64,000 nucleotides of DNA from Amycolatopsis keratiniphila subsp. keratiniphila (lineage in GTDB: Bacteria > Actinomycetota > Actinomycetes > Mycobacteriales > Pseudonocardiaceae), in contig NZ_LQMT02000005.1 in NCBI RefSeq assembly GCF_001620365.2, positions 388,195 through 452,194 on the forward strand. The letters are read 5' to 3'. Shown here piece after piece: positions 26,501 through 36,500 of this stretch (position 1 is its first letter; every line of letters begins with the position of its first letter). Made by a program: the position numbers and the translations under genes. The notes beneath the pieces are model-generated. The model was given only the letters and a program-made list of their open reading frames with translations, had not been told where the DNA came from and searched no databases.

Positions 26501-29500
26501 CGCGACGTCGTCGGTGCCGGCACGGCGGCCGAGCAGTTCCTGCCAGCAGGCAAGCAACACCATGAACGGTGTCACGCCGGTCTCGGCCGCGACCTGGCGC
26601 ACGCGTGCGGTGAGCGCGGCGGGGAGGGCGAACCGGACGTGCCCGCCGGACCATTCGGCCACCAGCGGACGGGGCCGGTCGGTCGGCAACGTGAGCAGCG
26701 GCGGCAGCCCGGAAAGGCGGTCGCACCACCAGTCCAGGTCCTCGTCGCGCGCACGGGCGGCCAGCCAGGCGGCGTAATCCGCGTACTGGACGGGCAGGGT
26801 CGCGTCCGGTGCCGATCCCGCGAGCCTGGCGGCGTACGCGTCGGCGAGGTCCGTCCCGATGACGCCGCGCGACCAGTTGTCGGTCGCGATGTGGTGCACG
26901 GTGAGTGCGAGGACGTGCTCCTCGCCGTCGATCCGGAACAGCGAGGCCCGCAGCGGCGGCTCCCGGTCGAGCGCGAACGGCCGGGCCAGTTCCGCCCGGT
27001 ACGCCGCGTCCACTTCGTCGGCGGCAATGTCCACAATGGACACCGGAACGCGGTCGGCGGGAACCGGTACGGCCATCGGGGTGCCGTCCCGCTCCTCGAT
27101 GACGGTGCGCAGGACGGTGTGCCGGGCGGCGACGTCCCGCACCGCGAGCGCCATCGCCGCCGCGTCCAGCGGCCCACGCAGCCGCAGCACGAGATCGGCG
27201 TGATAAGCCGAACCGGGGCCGAGCAGTTCGAGGAACCACAGCCGCGCCTGCGCGGACGACAGCGGAGCGGGCGCTTCGGGGTCCGGCCGCACGGGGACGG
27301 GCGCGCCGCCGGAAACGCCGTCCGGATCGGCGGTCAGCACGGCGGCGAGGTCGGCCAGCACCGGATGCTCGAACACCGTGCGCACGGCGACGTCGCGGCG
27401 CAGCACCTCGCCGAGGCGCCCCGCGACACGCGCCGCGGCGAAGGAATGCCCGCCCGCGGCGAAGAAATCGTCGTCGGCGGAGAGACCGTCGACCCCGAGC
27501 ACGTCGCCCCAGATCCGCGCCACGAGCCGTTCGGCCGGGGTCGCCACCGGCCGCCGGGCGGCGGGTGCACGCTCGGCCGCGTCGGGCAGTGCCGCCCGGT
27601 CGATCTTGCCGTTCGGGTTGAGCGGCAAGCGATCCAGGACCGTCAGCGAGGCGGGCACCAGGTAGTCCGGCAGGCGTTCCCGAAGCGTCCGGCGCACGGC
27701 CGTCACATCGAGCCCGGGCCCGACCAGCCAACCGGCCAGGCGCCGGTCGATGCCGGAGCCGACCGGCAGCACCACAGCCTCGGCGACACCGTCGATGTCG
27801 CGGAGGGCGGCGGTGACCTCGCCCAGTTCCACCCGGTGGCCGCGCACCTTCACCTGGTCGTCGGCCCGGCCGAGGAACTGCACGGTGCCGTCGGCACGGA
27901 CCCGCAACAGATCGCCGCTGCGGAAGCAGCGCACGCCGGTGCCCAGCGGGTCGGGCACGAACCGGGCCGCGGTCTGCGTGTCGTCGCCGAGATAGCCGCG
28001 GGTGATCTGCGGCCCGCCGATCACCAGTTCGCCGGTCATACCGTCGGGCACGACCGCGCCGCGCGCGTCGGCGAGATGACCGACGACCCCGGGCAGCGGC
28101 GTGCCGAGCGGGACGTATCCGGTGCGCTCGTGCGGCGGGACGGTCGCCACGTCGCACGTCATCGAGATCATCGTGCTCTCGGTGTGCCCGTAGTGGCTCT
28201 GCACCCGCAGGCCGGGACGGGCCGCCTCGACACGCTCGACGAGCGACCACGGGCACGCCTCACCGGCGAGGATCAGCAGCCGATCCGGCAGCACGGCGGC
28301 CAGATCCCCGTGCCGGGCAAGGAGTTCCAGGTGACTGGGCACGCATTTGAGCACGTCGACCGGGTGCTCGGCCAGGTATCCGGCGAAGGATTCCGGGTCC
28401 ATTGCGGTGTCCCGCTCGACCAGGTGGACCGTGCCGCCGGTGGTCAGCGCGCCGTACACGCAGGTGAGGCCGAAGTCGGCCGCCGGGGTGGAGACGACCG
28501 CGAACGACGCGCCCGCCACATCGCCGAGCCGGGGCAGCATGCCCGACAGGTAGTGCGCGACGTTGCGGTGCTCGACCGCGACCCCCTTCGGCGCGCCGGT
28601 CGAACCCGACGTGAAGATCACGTGGATCAGGTCGTGCCCCGCGACCGGGACGTCCGGCCGGGTCCCGGGCTGACCCTCGACCGCGTCGTCGACGGTCAGG
28701 ACGGTGACCCCGGGAACGGTGGCGGCGAGGCCGGGTTCCGCGAGCAGGATCCGCGCGCCCGCGGTGGCGAGGATGGTCGCCACCCGCGCCTGGGGATAGG
28801 TGGTGTCCATCGGCAGGTACGCGCCGCCGGATTTCATGATGCCCAGCACCGCGCACGCCACGTCCGTGCCCTGCTCGAGCAGCAGCCCGACCGGCTCGTC
28901 GGCGCGCACGCCGAGCGCCCGCAGCCGGTGCGCGATCCGGTTGGCCCGGTCGTCGAGCTGCCGGTAGGTGAGCGAGCCGGTCGCGCCGACGACGGCGATC
29001 CGGTCCGGGAAGCGGTCGGCGGCCGCCTCGATCAGGGTGTGCACGGGGCGGAGTCCGGTCGGCTCCGGTGCGGGCCCCGCCAGCGCGGGGGAGGTGACGA
29101 CCTCGACGGGTACCTCGGCCACCGGCCGGTCGAGGTCCGCGGTGATCCCGTCGACGAGCGTGACGAACCAGCGGGCGATCCGTTCCGCGGTACCCCGGTC
29201 GAACAGGTCGGTGCGGTAGGCGAGTCCGCCCGAATAGCCCTCGCCGGACCGGGAGAGCGCGAGGCTCAGGTCGAACTTGACGCCGCGCACCGGTGGTTCG
29301 GTGACCCGGGTGGTCAGTCCGGGGAGTTCGGGCGCCCGCGACGGTTCGTCGAGCACGTTGAGCATGACCTGGAAGATCGGCGACGCGTCGAGCCCGCGGC
29401 GGGGCGCGACCCGCTCCACGATCCGCTCGAACGCCACGCCCGTATGCGCGAACGCGTCGAGCACCGTTTCCCGGGCGGCGACGAGCAGTTCGCGGCCGGT

Positions 29501-30508
29501 GGCCGCCCCGGCGAGGTCGGTGCGCAGCACCAGCGTGTCGACGAAGCAGCCGACGACCCGTTCGGCGTCCGGGTGACGCCGCCCGGACTCGGGCACCCCC
29601 ACCGGCACGTCGGTCGTCCCGGCCAGCCTGCCGAGCAGCGTCTGCCAGCACGCGAGGAACACCATGAACGGGGTGGCGCCGGTGGTGCGGCCGATCTCCC
29701 GCAGCCGCGCGGTGAGCGCGGCGGGCACCTCGATGGCGACCTCGGCGCCCTCGTCCCCGGCCACGGCCGGCCGGGGCCGGTCGGTCGGCAGCTCCAGCAC
29801 CGGGGGCAGCCCGGCGAGCCGCTCGTGCCACCAGTCCAGGTCGGCCTCGGCGGTGTCCGGGCCGGAACCGTTCCACGCCACCAGATCCGCGTACTGGAGT
29901 GCCGGTGGCGGCGGTACGTCGCGGGCGCCGAGGCGGGCCGCGTAGCAGGCGGCGAGGTCGTCGAGCACGACCGCCGCCGACGGGGCGTCCATCGCGATGT
30001 GGTGGAACGTCAACGCCAGCACACGCCGGCCGGCGGTGACACGGAACAACACCGCCCGCATCGGCGGCAGGTCACCGAGCGCGAAGGGACGGATGGCCTC
30101 GGCGGCCACGGCGGCGTCCAGCTCCTCCGCGGTCACGTCCACAGTGGACACCGGGACGCCGGGACCCGCGCATCGCATCGGCTCGCCGTCGATTTCCCGG
30201 TACACGCCGCGGAGCACGTCGTGGCGGTCGGCGACGTCACGGACCGCGGCGAGGAGCGCGGTCTCGTCGGCCGGTCCGGTCAGTTCGAGCACGAGCGGCA
30301 GGTTGTAGGCATGGCCGCCGGGTTCGAAACGGGCCAGGAACCACAATCTGGCCTGCGCGGACGACAGCGGCACCGGCGATCCGTCGCGAGGGAGCCGGGG
30401 GATGGCAGGCTCCGCGGCGGGCCCGCCACCACGCAACGCGGCGGCGGCGCGGCCGGCGAGCAGTTCGCGCATACGTCGCTGCGCGGGAGTGATCAGTGAA
30501 TCGGTCAT
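23594..30508 (-). CDS. NRPS C-A-T-C-T-TE fused to a C-terminal MFS exporter
   Basis: The product has 2304 residues from ATG 30508 (ATGA overlap with the first NRPS). Rough order: C (50-480, HHIAMDA at 169), A (510-1000, FTSGSTGAPKG near 634), T (GGHSF near 1019), C (1105-1530, HHIATDN near 1205), T with no A domain before it (GGHSF near 1559), TE (1640-1870) and a 12-segment-like MFS domain (1883-2290). The TE nucleophile elbow is GHCVG, Cys replacing Ser; the Asp (GSSDP) and His (AGHYFL) are kept. The A domain code reads DFTKIAHMI, which recalls Asp codes. The A-less module must be filled in trans or act differently. The fusion would tie peptide release to export. The frame is unbroken through the junction. 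Confidence 0.93.
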   Translation of the reverse strand: MTDSLITPAQRRMRELLAGRAAAALRGGGPAAEPAIPRLPRDGSPVPLSSAQARLWFLARFEPGGHAYNLPLVLELTGPADETALLAAVRDVADRHDVLRGVYREIDGEPMRCAGPGVPVSTVDVTAEELDAAVAAEAIRPFALGDLPPMRAVLFRVTAGRRVLALTFHHIAMDAPSAAVVLDDLAACYAARLGARDVPPPPALQYADLVAWNGSGPDTAEADLDWWHERLAGLPPVLELPTDRPRPAVAGDEGAEVAIEVPAALTARLREIGRTTGATPFMVFLACWQTLLGRLAGTTDVPVGVPESGRRHPDAERVVGCFVDTLVLRTDLAGAATGRELLVAARETVLDAFAHTGVAFERIVERVAPRRGLDASPIFQVMLNVLDEPSRAPELPGLTTRVTEPPVRGVKFDLSLALSRSGEGYSGGLAYRTDLFDRGTAERIARWFVTLVDGITADLDRPVAEVPVEVVTSPALAGPAPEPTGLRPVHTLIEAAADRFPDRIAVVGATGSLTYRQLDDRANRIAHRLRALGVRADEPVGLLLEQGTDVACAVLGIMKSGGAYLPMDTTYPQARVATILATAGARILLAEPGLAATVPGVTVLTVDDAVEGQPGTRPDVPVAGHDLIHVIFTSGSTGAPKGVAVEHRNVAHYLSGMLPRLGDVAGASFAVVSTPAADFGLTCVYGALTTGGTVHLVERDTAMDPESFAGYLAEHPVDVLKCVPSHLELLARHGDLAAVLPDRLLILAGEACPWSLVERVEAARPGLRVQSHYGHTESTMISMTCDVATVPPHERTGYVPLGTPLPGVVGHLADARGAVVPDGMTGELVIGGPQITRGYLGDDTQTAARFVPDPLGTGVRCFRSGDLLRVRADGTVQFLGRADDQVKVRGHRVELGEVTAALRDIDGVAEAVVLPVGSGIDRRLAGWLVGPGLDVTAVRRTLRERLPDYLVPASLTVLDRLPLNPNGKIDRAALPDAAERAPAARRPVATPAERLVARIWGDVLGVDGLSADDDFFAAGGHSFAAARVAGRLGEVLRRDVAVRTVFEHPVLADLAAVLTADPDGVSGGAPVPVRPDPEAPAPLSSAQARLWFLELLGPGSAYHADLVLRLRGPLDAAAMALAVRDVAARHTVLRTVIEERDGTPMAVPVPADRVPVSIVDIAADEVDAAYRAELARPFALDREPPLRASLFRIDGEEHVLALTVHHIATDNWSRGVIGTDLADAYAARLAGSAPDATLPVQYADYAAWLAARARDEDLDWWCDRLSGLPPLLTLPTDRPRPLVAEWSGGHVRFALPAALTARVRQVAAETGVTPFMVLLACWQELLGRRAGTDDVAVGVPESGRHHPDVESTVGCFVNTLVLRTDLGGDPTVRELLGRSRETVLGAFAHAETPLERIIERLRPERSVGATPIFQVLLNVLDQPATPPVIPGVEVTAVRDAGEQVKFDLSLVLVNDGDTYLGGLAYRADLFDVGTAEGIVADFQALLAGLLSDVDQPVAAVGPARAGYRPVTAPLPAPVTGSRAPETPTEHRVAQVWAQVLDVSEVRADDDFFALGGHSFTAVRAVRLIDERLRVIDLFLHPTVRELAAHLDAGRETDDGRLLHRLSPTRTGTPDLTLVCVPYGGGSAAVFQPLATELAAAAPEIDLLAVELPGHDVARPDEAFRTVDEVVDLLAEEIGRTVTGPVAVYGHCVGSAVATALAARLEADGRAVAGVIVAGSFPAARLPGRLSAWLQRRFPRERWVADRLYRDTLRATGGLLDDMDEAASAAMLHALRHDAGQAQAWFGRALDPDAGQRPRLAAPILCVAGSSDPATELYQERYREWGVFADRVELSVLPKAGHYFLRHQAAEVAALLRERLSRWAAGDLPPEVDDVPVAAAATRRGLRAFYTVAGGQAVSMIGNELSAFALGVWAYQLSGRVIDLALVVLLARVPSMLLTPVGGALADRVDRRRIMLCCDLTSGAAMAVLAVLVALGQLDLLAVCLIVGVMSVASAFHRPAYLAAIAQLVPKPYLPQANALADMGAGLGTVLGPVLGGVLMGLSGLTGVVVVDVATFAIGVTTLVLVRFPDRMSFTRVEPFTRAVTGGWKFVLRRRPLLVMIGYFAVVNYFTAVMWVGLTPLVLSIGSTGELGVVSAVGGIGAAVGALVVITWGGTARRATGMIAFVIGSGLGVALMGAWPSVLVVAIGLFVRLACMSIGNAHWLSIIQTKVGQHLQGRVLAINVMLATAMQPLGFLTAGPLAGLLGGFAALMVVSGAVLVVWGVLGLRYRPLHDIEELLPDAAPPAEIDADLDRVQALADRDLVR
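30137..30149. repeat. Dispersed 13-base palindrome GTCCANNNTGGAC (representative copy)
   Basis: GTCCACAGTGGAC inside the second NRPS gene. Exact matches to GTCCANNNTGGAC also lie at 8102, 27029, 32326, 33334, 59803 and 60881, all within coding sequence; near matches are at 11512, 30943, 35429 and 46235. Confidence 0.7.
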
Positions 30509-33500
30509 GCCGTGCTCCCCGCCGGGACATCGATGGTGCCTTCGTCCGCCAGGGCGGTCATCGCGATCCGTTCCAGTTCCGTCGCGAAGTCCCGCAGCAC
30601 CGGCCGGTCGAACAGGCACCGCACCGGGACGGGGAAACCGAGTGCCTCGCCGAGACGGCCGACGACCTTGGTCGCGGCGAGCGAATGTCCGCCGAGGCCG
30701 AAGAAGTCGTCCAGCGCGCCGACCCGTTCCCGGCCGAGCGCCTCGGCCCAGATCACCGCGACGAGTTCCTCGACCGCGGATTCCGGCTCGCTGTCCGGCT
30801 GCGCCGCCGCCGGAGCGGGCAGCGCGGCGCGGTCCACCTTTCCGGTCGCGGTGGCGGGGAACGCGTCGAGCGGTACCCAGCGGTGAGGCACCGCGTAGTC
30901 GGGCAACCGGCCGCGCAGCACGGCCGCCACCGCGTCCGTGTCTACAGTGGACGGCGTGAGGTAGCCGACGAGATGCGGTTCGCCTTCCCCGGTACGCACC
31001 ACGACCACCGCGTCGGTCACTCCGGCGATGGTGCGCAGCACGTGCTCCACCTCGCCGAGTTCGACCCGGTTGCCGCGGATCTTCACCTGGTGGTCGGCGC
31101 GGCCGTGGAACTCCAGCGTGCCGTCGGCGCGCCAACGGACCAGGTCGCCGGTGCGGTAGGAACGGGCCCTGTGCAACGGATCGGTGCCGAAGGCGGCCGC
31201 GGTCTGCCCCGGGCGGTCCCGGTAGCCCGGTGTCACACCCGCGCCGCCGATGGACAACTCACCGACCGCGCCGGGAAGCGCGGTCTGGCCGAACGGGTCG
31301 ACCACCGTGAGCAGGGTGCCGCCGAGCGGTCCGCCGATCGGTATCGGCCGGTCGGCCGCCAGATCGGTGATGGTCACCAGGTGGGTGGTCGCGGTGATGG
31401 TGGTCTCCGTGGGGCCGTAGCAGTTGCGCAGGCTCGCGACCCGGGCGGTGACCTGCCGCGCCAGCGCGACGTCGAGGGCTTCACCGCCGGAGAGCACGTG
31501 CAGCCCCGGCAGATCGGGAAGTCCGGCGGCGACGAGCATCCGCAAGGTGGTCGGTGTCGGGTTGAACCGGGTCGCGCCGGTCGAGACGAGCCGCCGGACC
31601 AGCGCGTGCCCGTCGACGGCAGTGTCCCGGTCGGCGATCGCGCAGTGCGCGCCCGCGGTCAGCGTCGTCCAGATCTCGCCGGTGGCCGTGTCGAACGCGA
31701 GCGGTGCGACCGCGAGCCACGTGTCGGACGGCCGGACGCCGGTGACTTCGCGGAAGGCGTGGACCAGCGCGGCGAGGTTCCGGTGCGTGACCGCGACGCC
31801 CTTCGGCCTGCCCGTCGAACCGGAGGTGTACAGGACGTAGGCGAGGTCGTCCTGGCCCGGCTCCCGCAGCGGGAGGGTGTTCGTGACGGGAGCGTCGAGA
31901 TCCACGACGGTCAGGTGCGGCAGCGCGGCGCGGGCCGCGTCCAGCGCTTGGCCGCGGGCGGCGACGACGCGGATCCCGGCGTCGGCGGCGAGCGCCGCGA
32001 TCCGGTCCGCGGGCCGGCCGGGGTCCAGCGGGAGATACGCGCCACCCGCCCGCCATACCGCGAGCAGCCCGGCGGGCAGGTATTCGTCGCGGGGCAGACA
32101 TACGCCGACCACGTCACCGGTGGCGACACCCGCGGCGAGCAGACCGCGGGCGCCCTGTGCCGACCAGGTGGCCAGGTCCGCATAGGACAGCCGGCCGGTG
32201 GGCGATGACGTCGCCATCGCGCCGTGCCGCTGGGCGAGCACGTCGGTGACCACGGTCCGGGTGGCGGGCAACGGTTTCCCGGTTCCCCAGGCGCGCAGCG
32301 CGGCACGTTCAGCGTCGTTCAGGATGTCCAGTGTGGACAGTTCGGTGCCGGGATCGGCGGTGAGCCGCTCCAGGAGGGTGCCGTACCAGCGGGCCCAGCG
32401 TTCGACCGTGCCCCGCTCGAACAGGCCGGTGCGGAACACGAGCCTGCCCGTGTACCCGTCACCGGTTTCAGCGAGGTCCAGGTTCAGGTCGTAGAGCGCG
32501 GTGGCGACCGGTTGCGGCAGCACCGTCACGGCCAGGTCGCCGAGGGTCGCGGCCGCCTGCTCGTCGAGGACGTTCATCATCACCTGGCACACCGGGGTGC
32601 TCGCCGGATCCCGCTCCGGCGCGAGCCGCCGCACGACCTCGTCGAAGGGCACGTCGGCGTGCGCGAACGCGTCGAGCACCGCGTCGCGGGTGCTGGCCAC
32701 GAGGTCGCGGCCCGAGCGGACGTCGGATCCCAGATCGGCACGGACGGCGACGGTGTCGACGAAGAAGCCGACCATTTCCGCCAGTTCGGCGGTGCGGCGG
32801 CCACTGTGCGGCACGGCGACGGCGAGGTCCCGCACCCCGGCCAGCTGGGCGAGCAGCAGTTGCCACGCCGCGAGCAGGACCGTGAACGGGGTGGTCCCGG
32901 CCGCGCTCGCCAGAGCCCGGACCCGTTCCGTGACGTCCGCGGGCAGCCGGACCGGGACCTCGTCGGCCGTCCGGTCCGCGACGGCGGGGCGGGGCCGGTC
33001 GGCGGGCAACCGCAACGCGGGCAGATCCGCGAGCCGTCGCTCCCACCAGTCGAGCCCGGCCGCGCGGTCCTGCTCGCGTTCCCGTGCGGCGTGGTCGGCG
33101 TACTGGACCGAGGGTGGCGGGCCGTCGGGTTCCGTGCGGTACCAGGTGTCCATTTCGGACAGCAGGATCCGCTGGGAGGTCGCGTCGGTGGCGATGTGGT
33201 GGCAGGTGAGGGCCAGCACGTGGTGCTCCGGTGCGAGCCGGAACAGGACCACGCGCAGCGGCGGAGCGGCGTCCAGGGCGAACGGCCGCCGGATCTCCGC
33301 CGTCACCGCCGCGGCCAGGTCGGGTTCACGGACGTCCACTGTGGACATCGGAACGGCGTCGACCGGACCGAGGAGTGCGACCGGCTCCCCGTCGATCTCG
33401 GTGAACCGGCTGCGCAGCACGTGATGACGCGCCGCGAGCGTGCGGACCGCACGGAACAGCCGCGGCCCGTCCACTTCGCCCAGGATCCGCAGCACGGTGG

Positions 33501-36500
33501 GGGAGTTGTAGGCGGCGCTGTCCGGGTCGAGCTTCGCCGCGAACCACAGCATGCGTTGCGACGGCGACAGCGGAGCGGGTGCGGCCGGATCTTCGCGGGC
33601 GACGAGCGGGCGGCCGGCTTCCTCGTCGATCTGTGCGGTGAAGTCGGCGAGCACCGGGTGGTCGAACAACGTGCGGACGGTGATCCGGCGTCCCAGCCCG
33701 GCGTGCAGGAGACCGACCACCCGGGTCGCCGCCAGCGACCGGCCGCCGAGGGCGAAGAAGTCGCTGTCCGGGCCGATTTCCCCGTCGAATTCGAGGCATT
33801 CCCGCCACACCCGCGCGACCGCCGCCTCGGCCTCCGACAGCGGCGCGACCGTGGCCGGACGGGCTACGGACACCGGCGGTAGCGCGCGCCGGTCGAGCTT
33901 TCCGTTGGGCAGCAAGGGGAGTGCGTCCAAGGTGCACCACGAACTCGGCACCATGTAGGCGGGCAGCAGCCACCGCAGCCGTCGCTCGACGGCCGCCGCG
34001 TCGACGGTCGCAGGAGTGAGGTAGCCGATCACGTGCGCGTCCACGCCGTCCGCGGCCACCGTCACGGCCGCGTCGTCCACATCGGACAGTCCACGCAGGA
34101 CGGACTCGATCTCGCCCGGCTCGAACCGGTTGCCGCGCACCTTCACCTGGTCGTCGGCGCGGCCGAGGAACTCCAGTGTCGCGTCGGGGCGCCACCGGAC
34201 CAGGTCGCCGGTGCGGTAACAGCGTTCGCCCGGCCGCACCGGGTCGGCGACGAACGCGGACCTGGTCAGCTCGGGCCGCGCCCGATAGCCGCTCGCCACG
34301 CCGGTGCCACCGATCCACAGCTCACCGATCGCACCGGGCGGCGCGAGCCTGCCCGCCTCGTCCATCACGTACAGCCGGGCGCCCGGCGTCGGCGAACCGA
34401 TCGGGACCCGGTCGCGGTCGTGCTCGGTGACCCGGTGCGCGGTCGCCGCGACCGTGGTCTCCGTCGGGCCGTAGCCGTTCCACAGCTCGCCGACCAGCGG
34501 CCTGGCCCGCTCAGCGAGATCCGGGTCGAGCACCTCGCCGCCGAGCAGCAGCCGCAGCGCGGGGTCGCCGGTCCAGCCCGCGGCGAGCAGCATCCGCAGG
34601 CTCGTGGGGGTCAGATCGACGACCGTGACACCGCTCTCGGTGATCCTTCGCGCGAGTTCGTGGCCGTCGACGGCGGTGTCGCGGTCGGCGACGACACAGC
34701 GCGCGCCGGTGGTGAGCGGCCACCACAGTTCCTCGGCGGACACGTCGAAGGCGAGTGGCGCGACCGCGAGCATCGCGTCGTCCCGCGTCATACCCGGGAG
34801 GAGCCCCCGGGAACGGATGAACGCGTGCAGGTTCGCGTGGCTGATCTCGACGCCCTTGGGCCGCCCGGTCGATCCCGAGGTGTACAGCACGTAGGCGAGC
34901 GCGTCGCCGTCCGGCAGCACCGGTTCGAAGGGGGCCCCGTCGGCCCGGTCGGCACTGACCACGTGCAAGCCCGGCACGGCGTCGGCGACCTCCGCCGCCA
35001 TCGGCTCGGCGCCGCCACGGGTGAGCACGACACGCAGTCCCGCCTCGTCGGCGAGCTGGGCCAGCCTGGCGACGGGTTGCCCGGTGTCGAGCGGCAGATA
35101 CCCCGCACCCGCCCGCCACACGGCGAGCAGCGCGGCGGGCAGGAACTCGTCGCGCGGCAGGCACACCCCGACCGTGTCACCCGCCGTCACCCCGGACGTG
35201 GCGAGCACGCGCGCGATCCGGTCCGCGTGCCCCACCAGTTCCGCGTACGTCAGCTGCCCGCCCTCCGCCGACACCGCCACCGCGTCCGGTGTCCGCGACG
35301 CGGCGCGCCACACCGCGTCCGGCACGCCACTCACGTCGTCGGCGAGCAATGCGGGGCCGGTGCCCCACCTCGTCAGCTCGGCGAGTTCGCCGTCCGAGGC
35401 CACTGTCAGCTCGGAGAGCGCGGTGTCCGGTGTGGACACCGCTATGTGCAGAAAACGCAGCAGGGAACGGGAGAACCAGCGGGCGCGGTCGGGCGCGAGC
35501 CACGACGGGTCGTGCTCGACGATCAGCTCGGTGCCGTCGGCATGGGTGTTCACGAACACCGTCAGCGGGTTGTGGCTGCCACCGGTCGGCAGCTCGCCGA
35601 GCAGGTCGAGCCGCGTGTCCGGACCGTGGACCGACAGCGGGAGACCGTCCGGCTGCACCGCGATCGACACGGGTGTGAGTGGTACCCCGGCAGGCCGGTC
35701 GCCGCCCCACAGCCCGGCGAGTTCACCGCTGGGCAGCCCACGATGGTCGATGGCGCGCGCCGCCGTGGTCATGGCCGTGCGCAGCAGATCGCGGAACGAC
35801 GTGCCCGGGTCGAGCCGCAACCGCACCGGCAGGACGTCGACCAGCGGCCCGACGGTGTGTTCGAGCTCGGGCCGGTCCCGGTGCGCGGCCGCCATCCCCA
35901 GCAGCACGTCCTGGCCCCGCACCAGTTCGCCGACCAGCAGTCCCAGTGCCGACAGGTACACCGCGAACGGCGTTACCCCGGTCGATTCGGCCAGTGCCCG
36001 CAACGCCGTTCCCAGCGACTCGGGCAACGGCGTGCTGATCCGTTCCCCGTCGAAGCGCCGCCGGCCGTGTGCGGTGCGGTCGAACAGGGCGTCCGGCGGG
36101 GTCGCGCCCGCCAGCTGTTCCGACCAGTATGCCGCCAGCCGGTCCCGTTCACCGGGCACCTGCGCGAGCGCGCGTTCCCGCGATGCCACCGCGCCTACCT
36201 GCGCGAAGGAAGCCGTGGGTGCGCCGGCGAGCTCCGCCATGAGCACGCCGATGGACGCACCGTCGGTGGCGATGTGGTCGGACACGACGACCAGATCGGC
36301 CACGTCGTCGGCGAGGCGGAGCAGCGTGAGCCGCAGGAGTGGCGTGTCGACGGTGAGGTCGAAAGCGTGCCGGGCGGCGGCCGCGGACAGTTCCCCGGCC
36401 CGGCGGTCCGCGTCGGCAAGTCCGCGCAGGTCGTGTACGTCCATGGGAACCCGCACGGGCGGGCCCACCACCATGACCGGTTCGCCGTCGTGGTCGCCGA

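Noticed and set aside
23432..30499. Very long plus-strand open frame opposite the second NRPS
   Set aside because: Arg/Gly/His/Pro-rich shadow translation typical of GC-rich antisense; no domain, no ribosome site, and the minus strand has full NRPS motifs.
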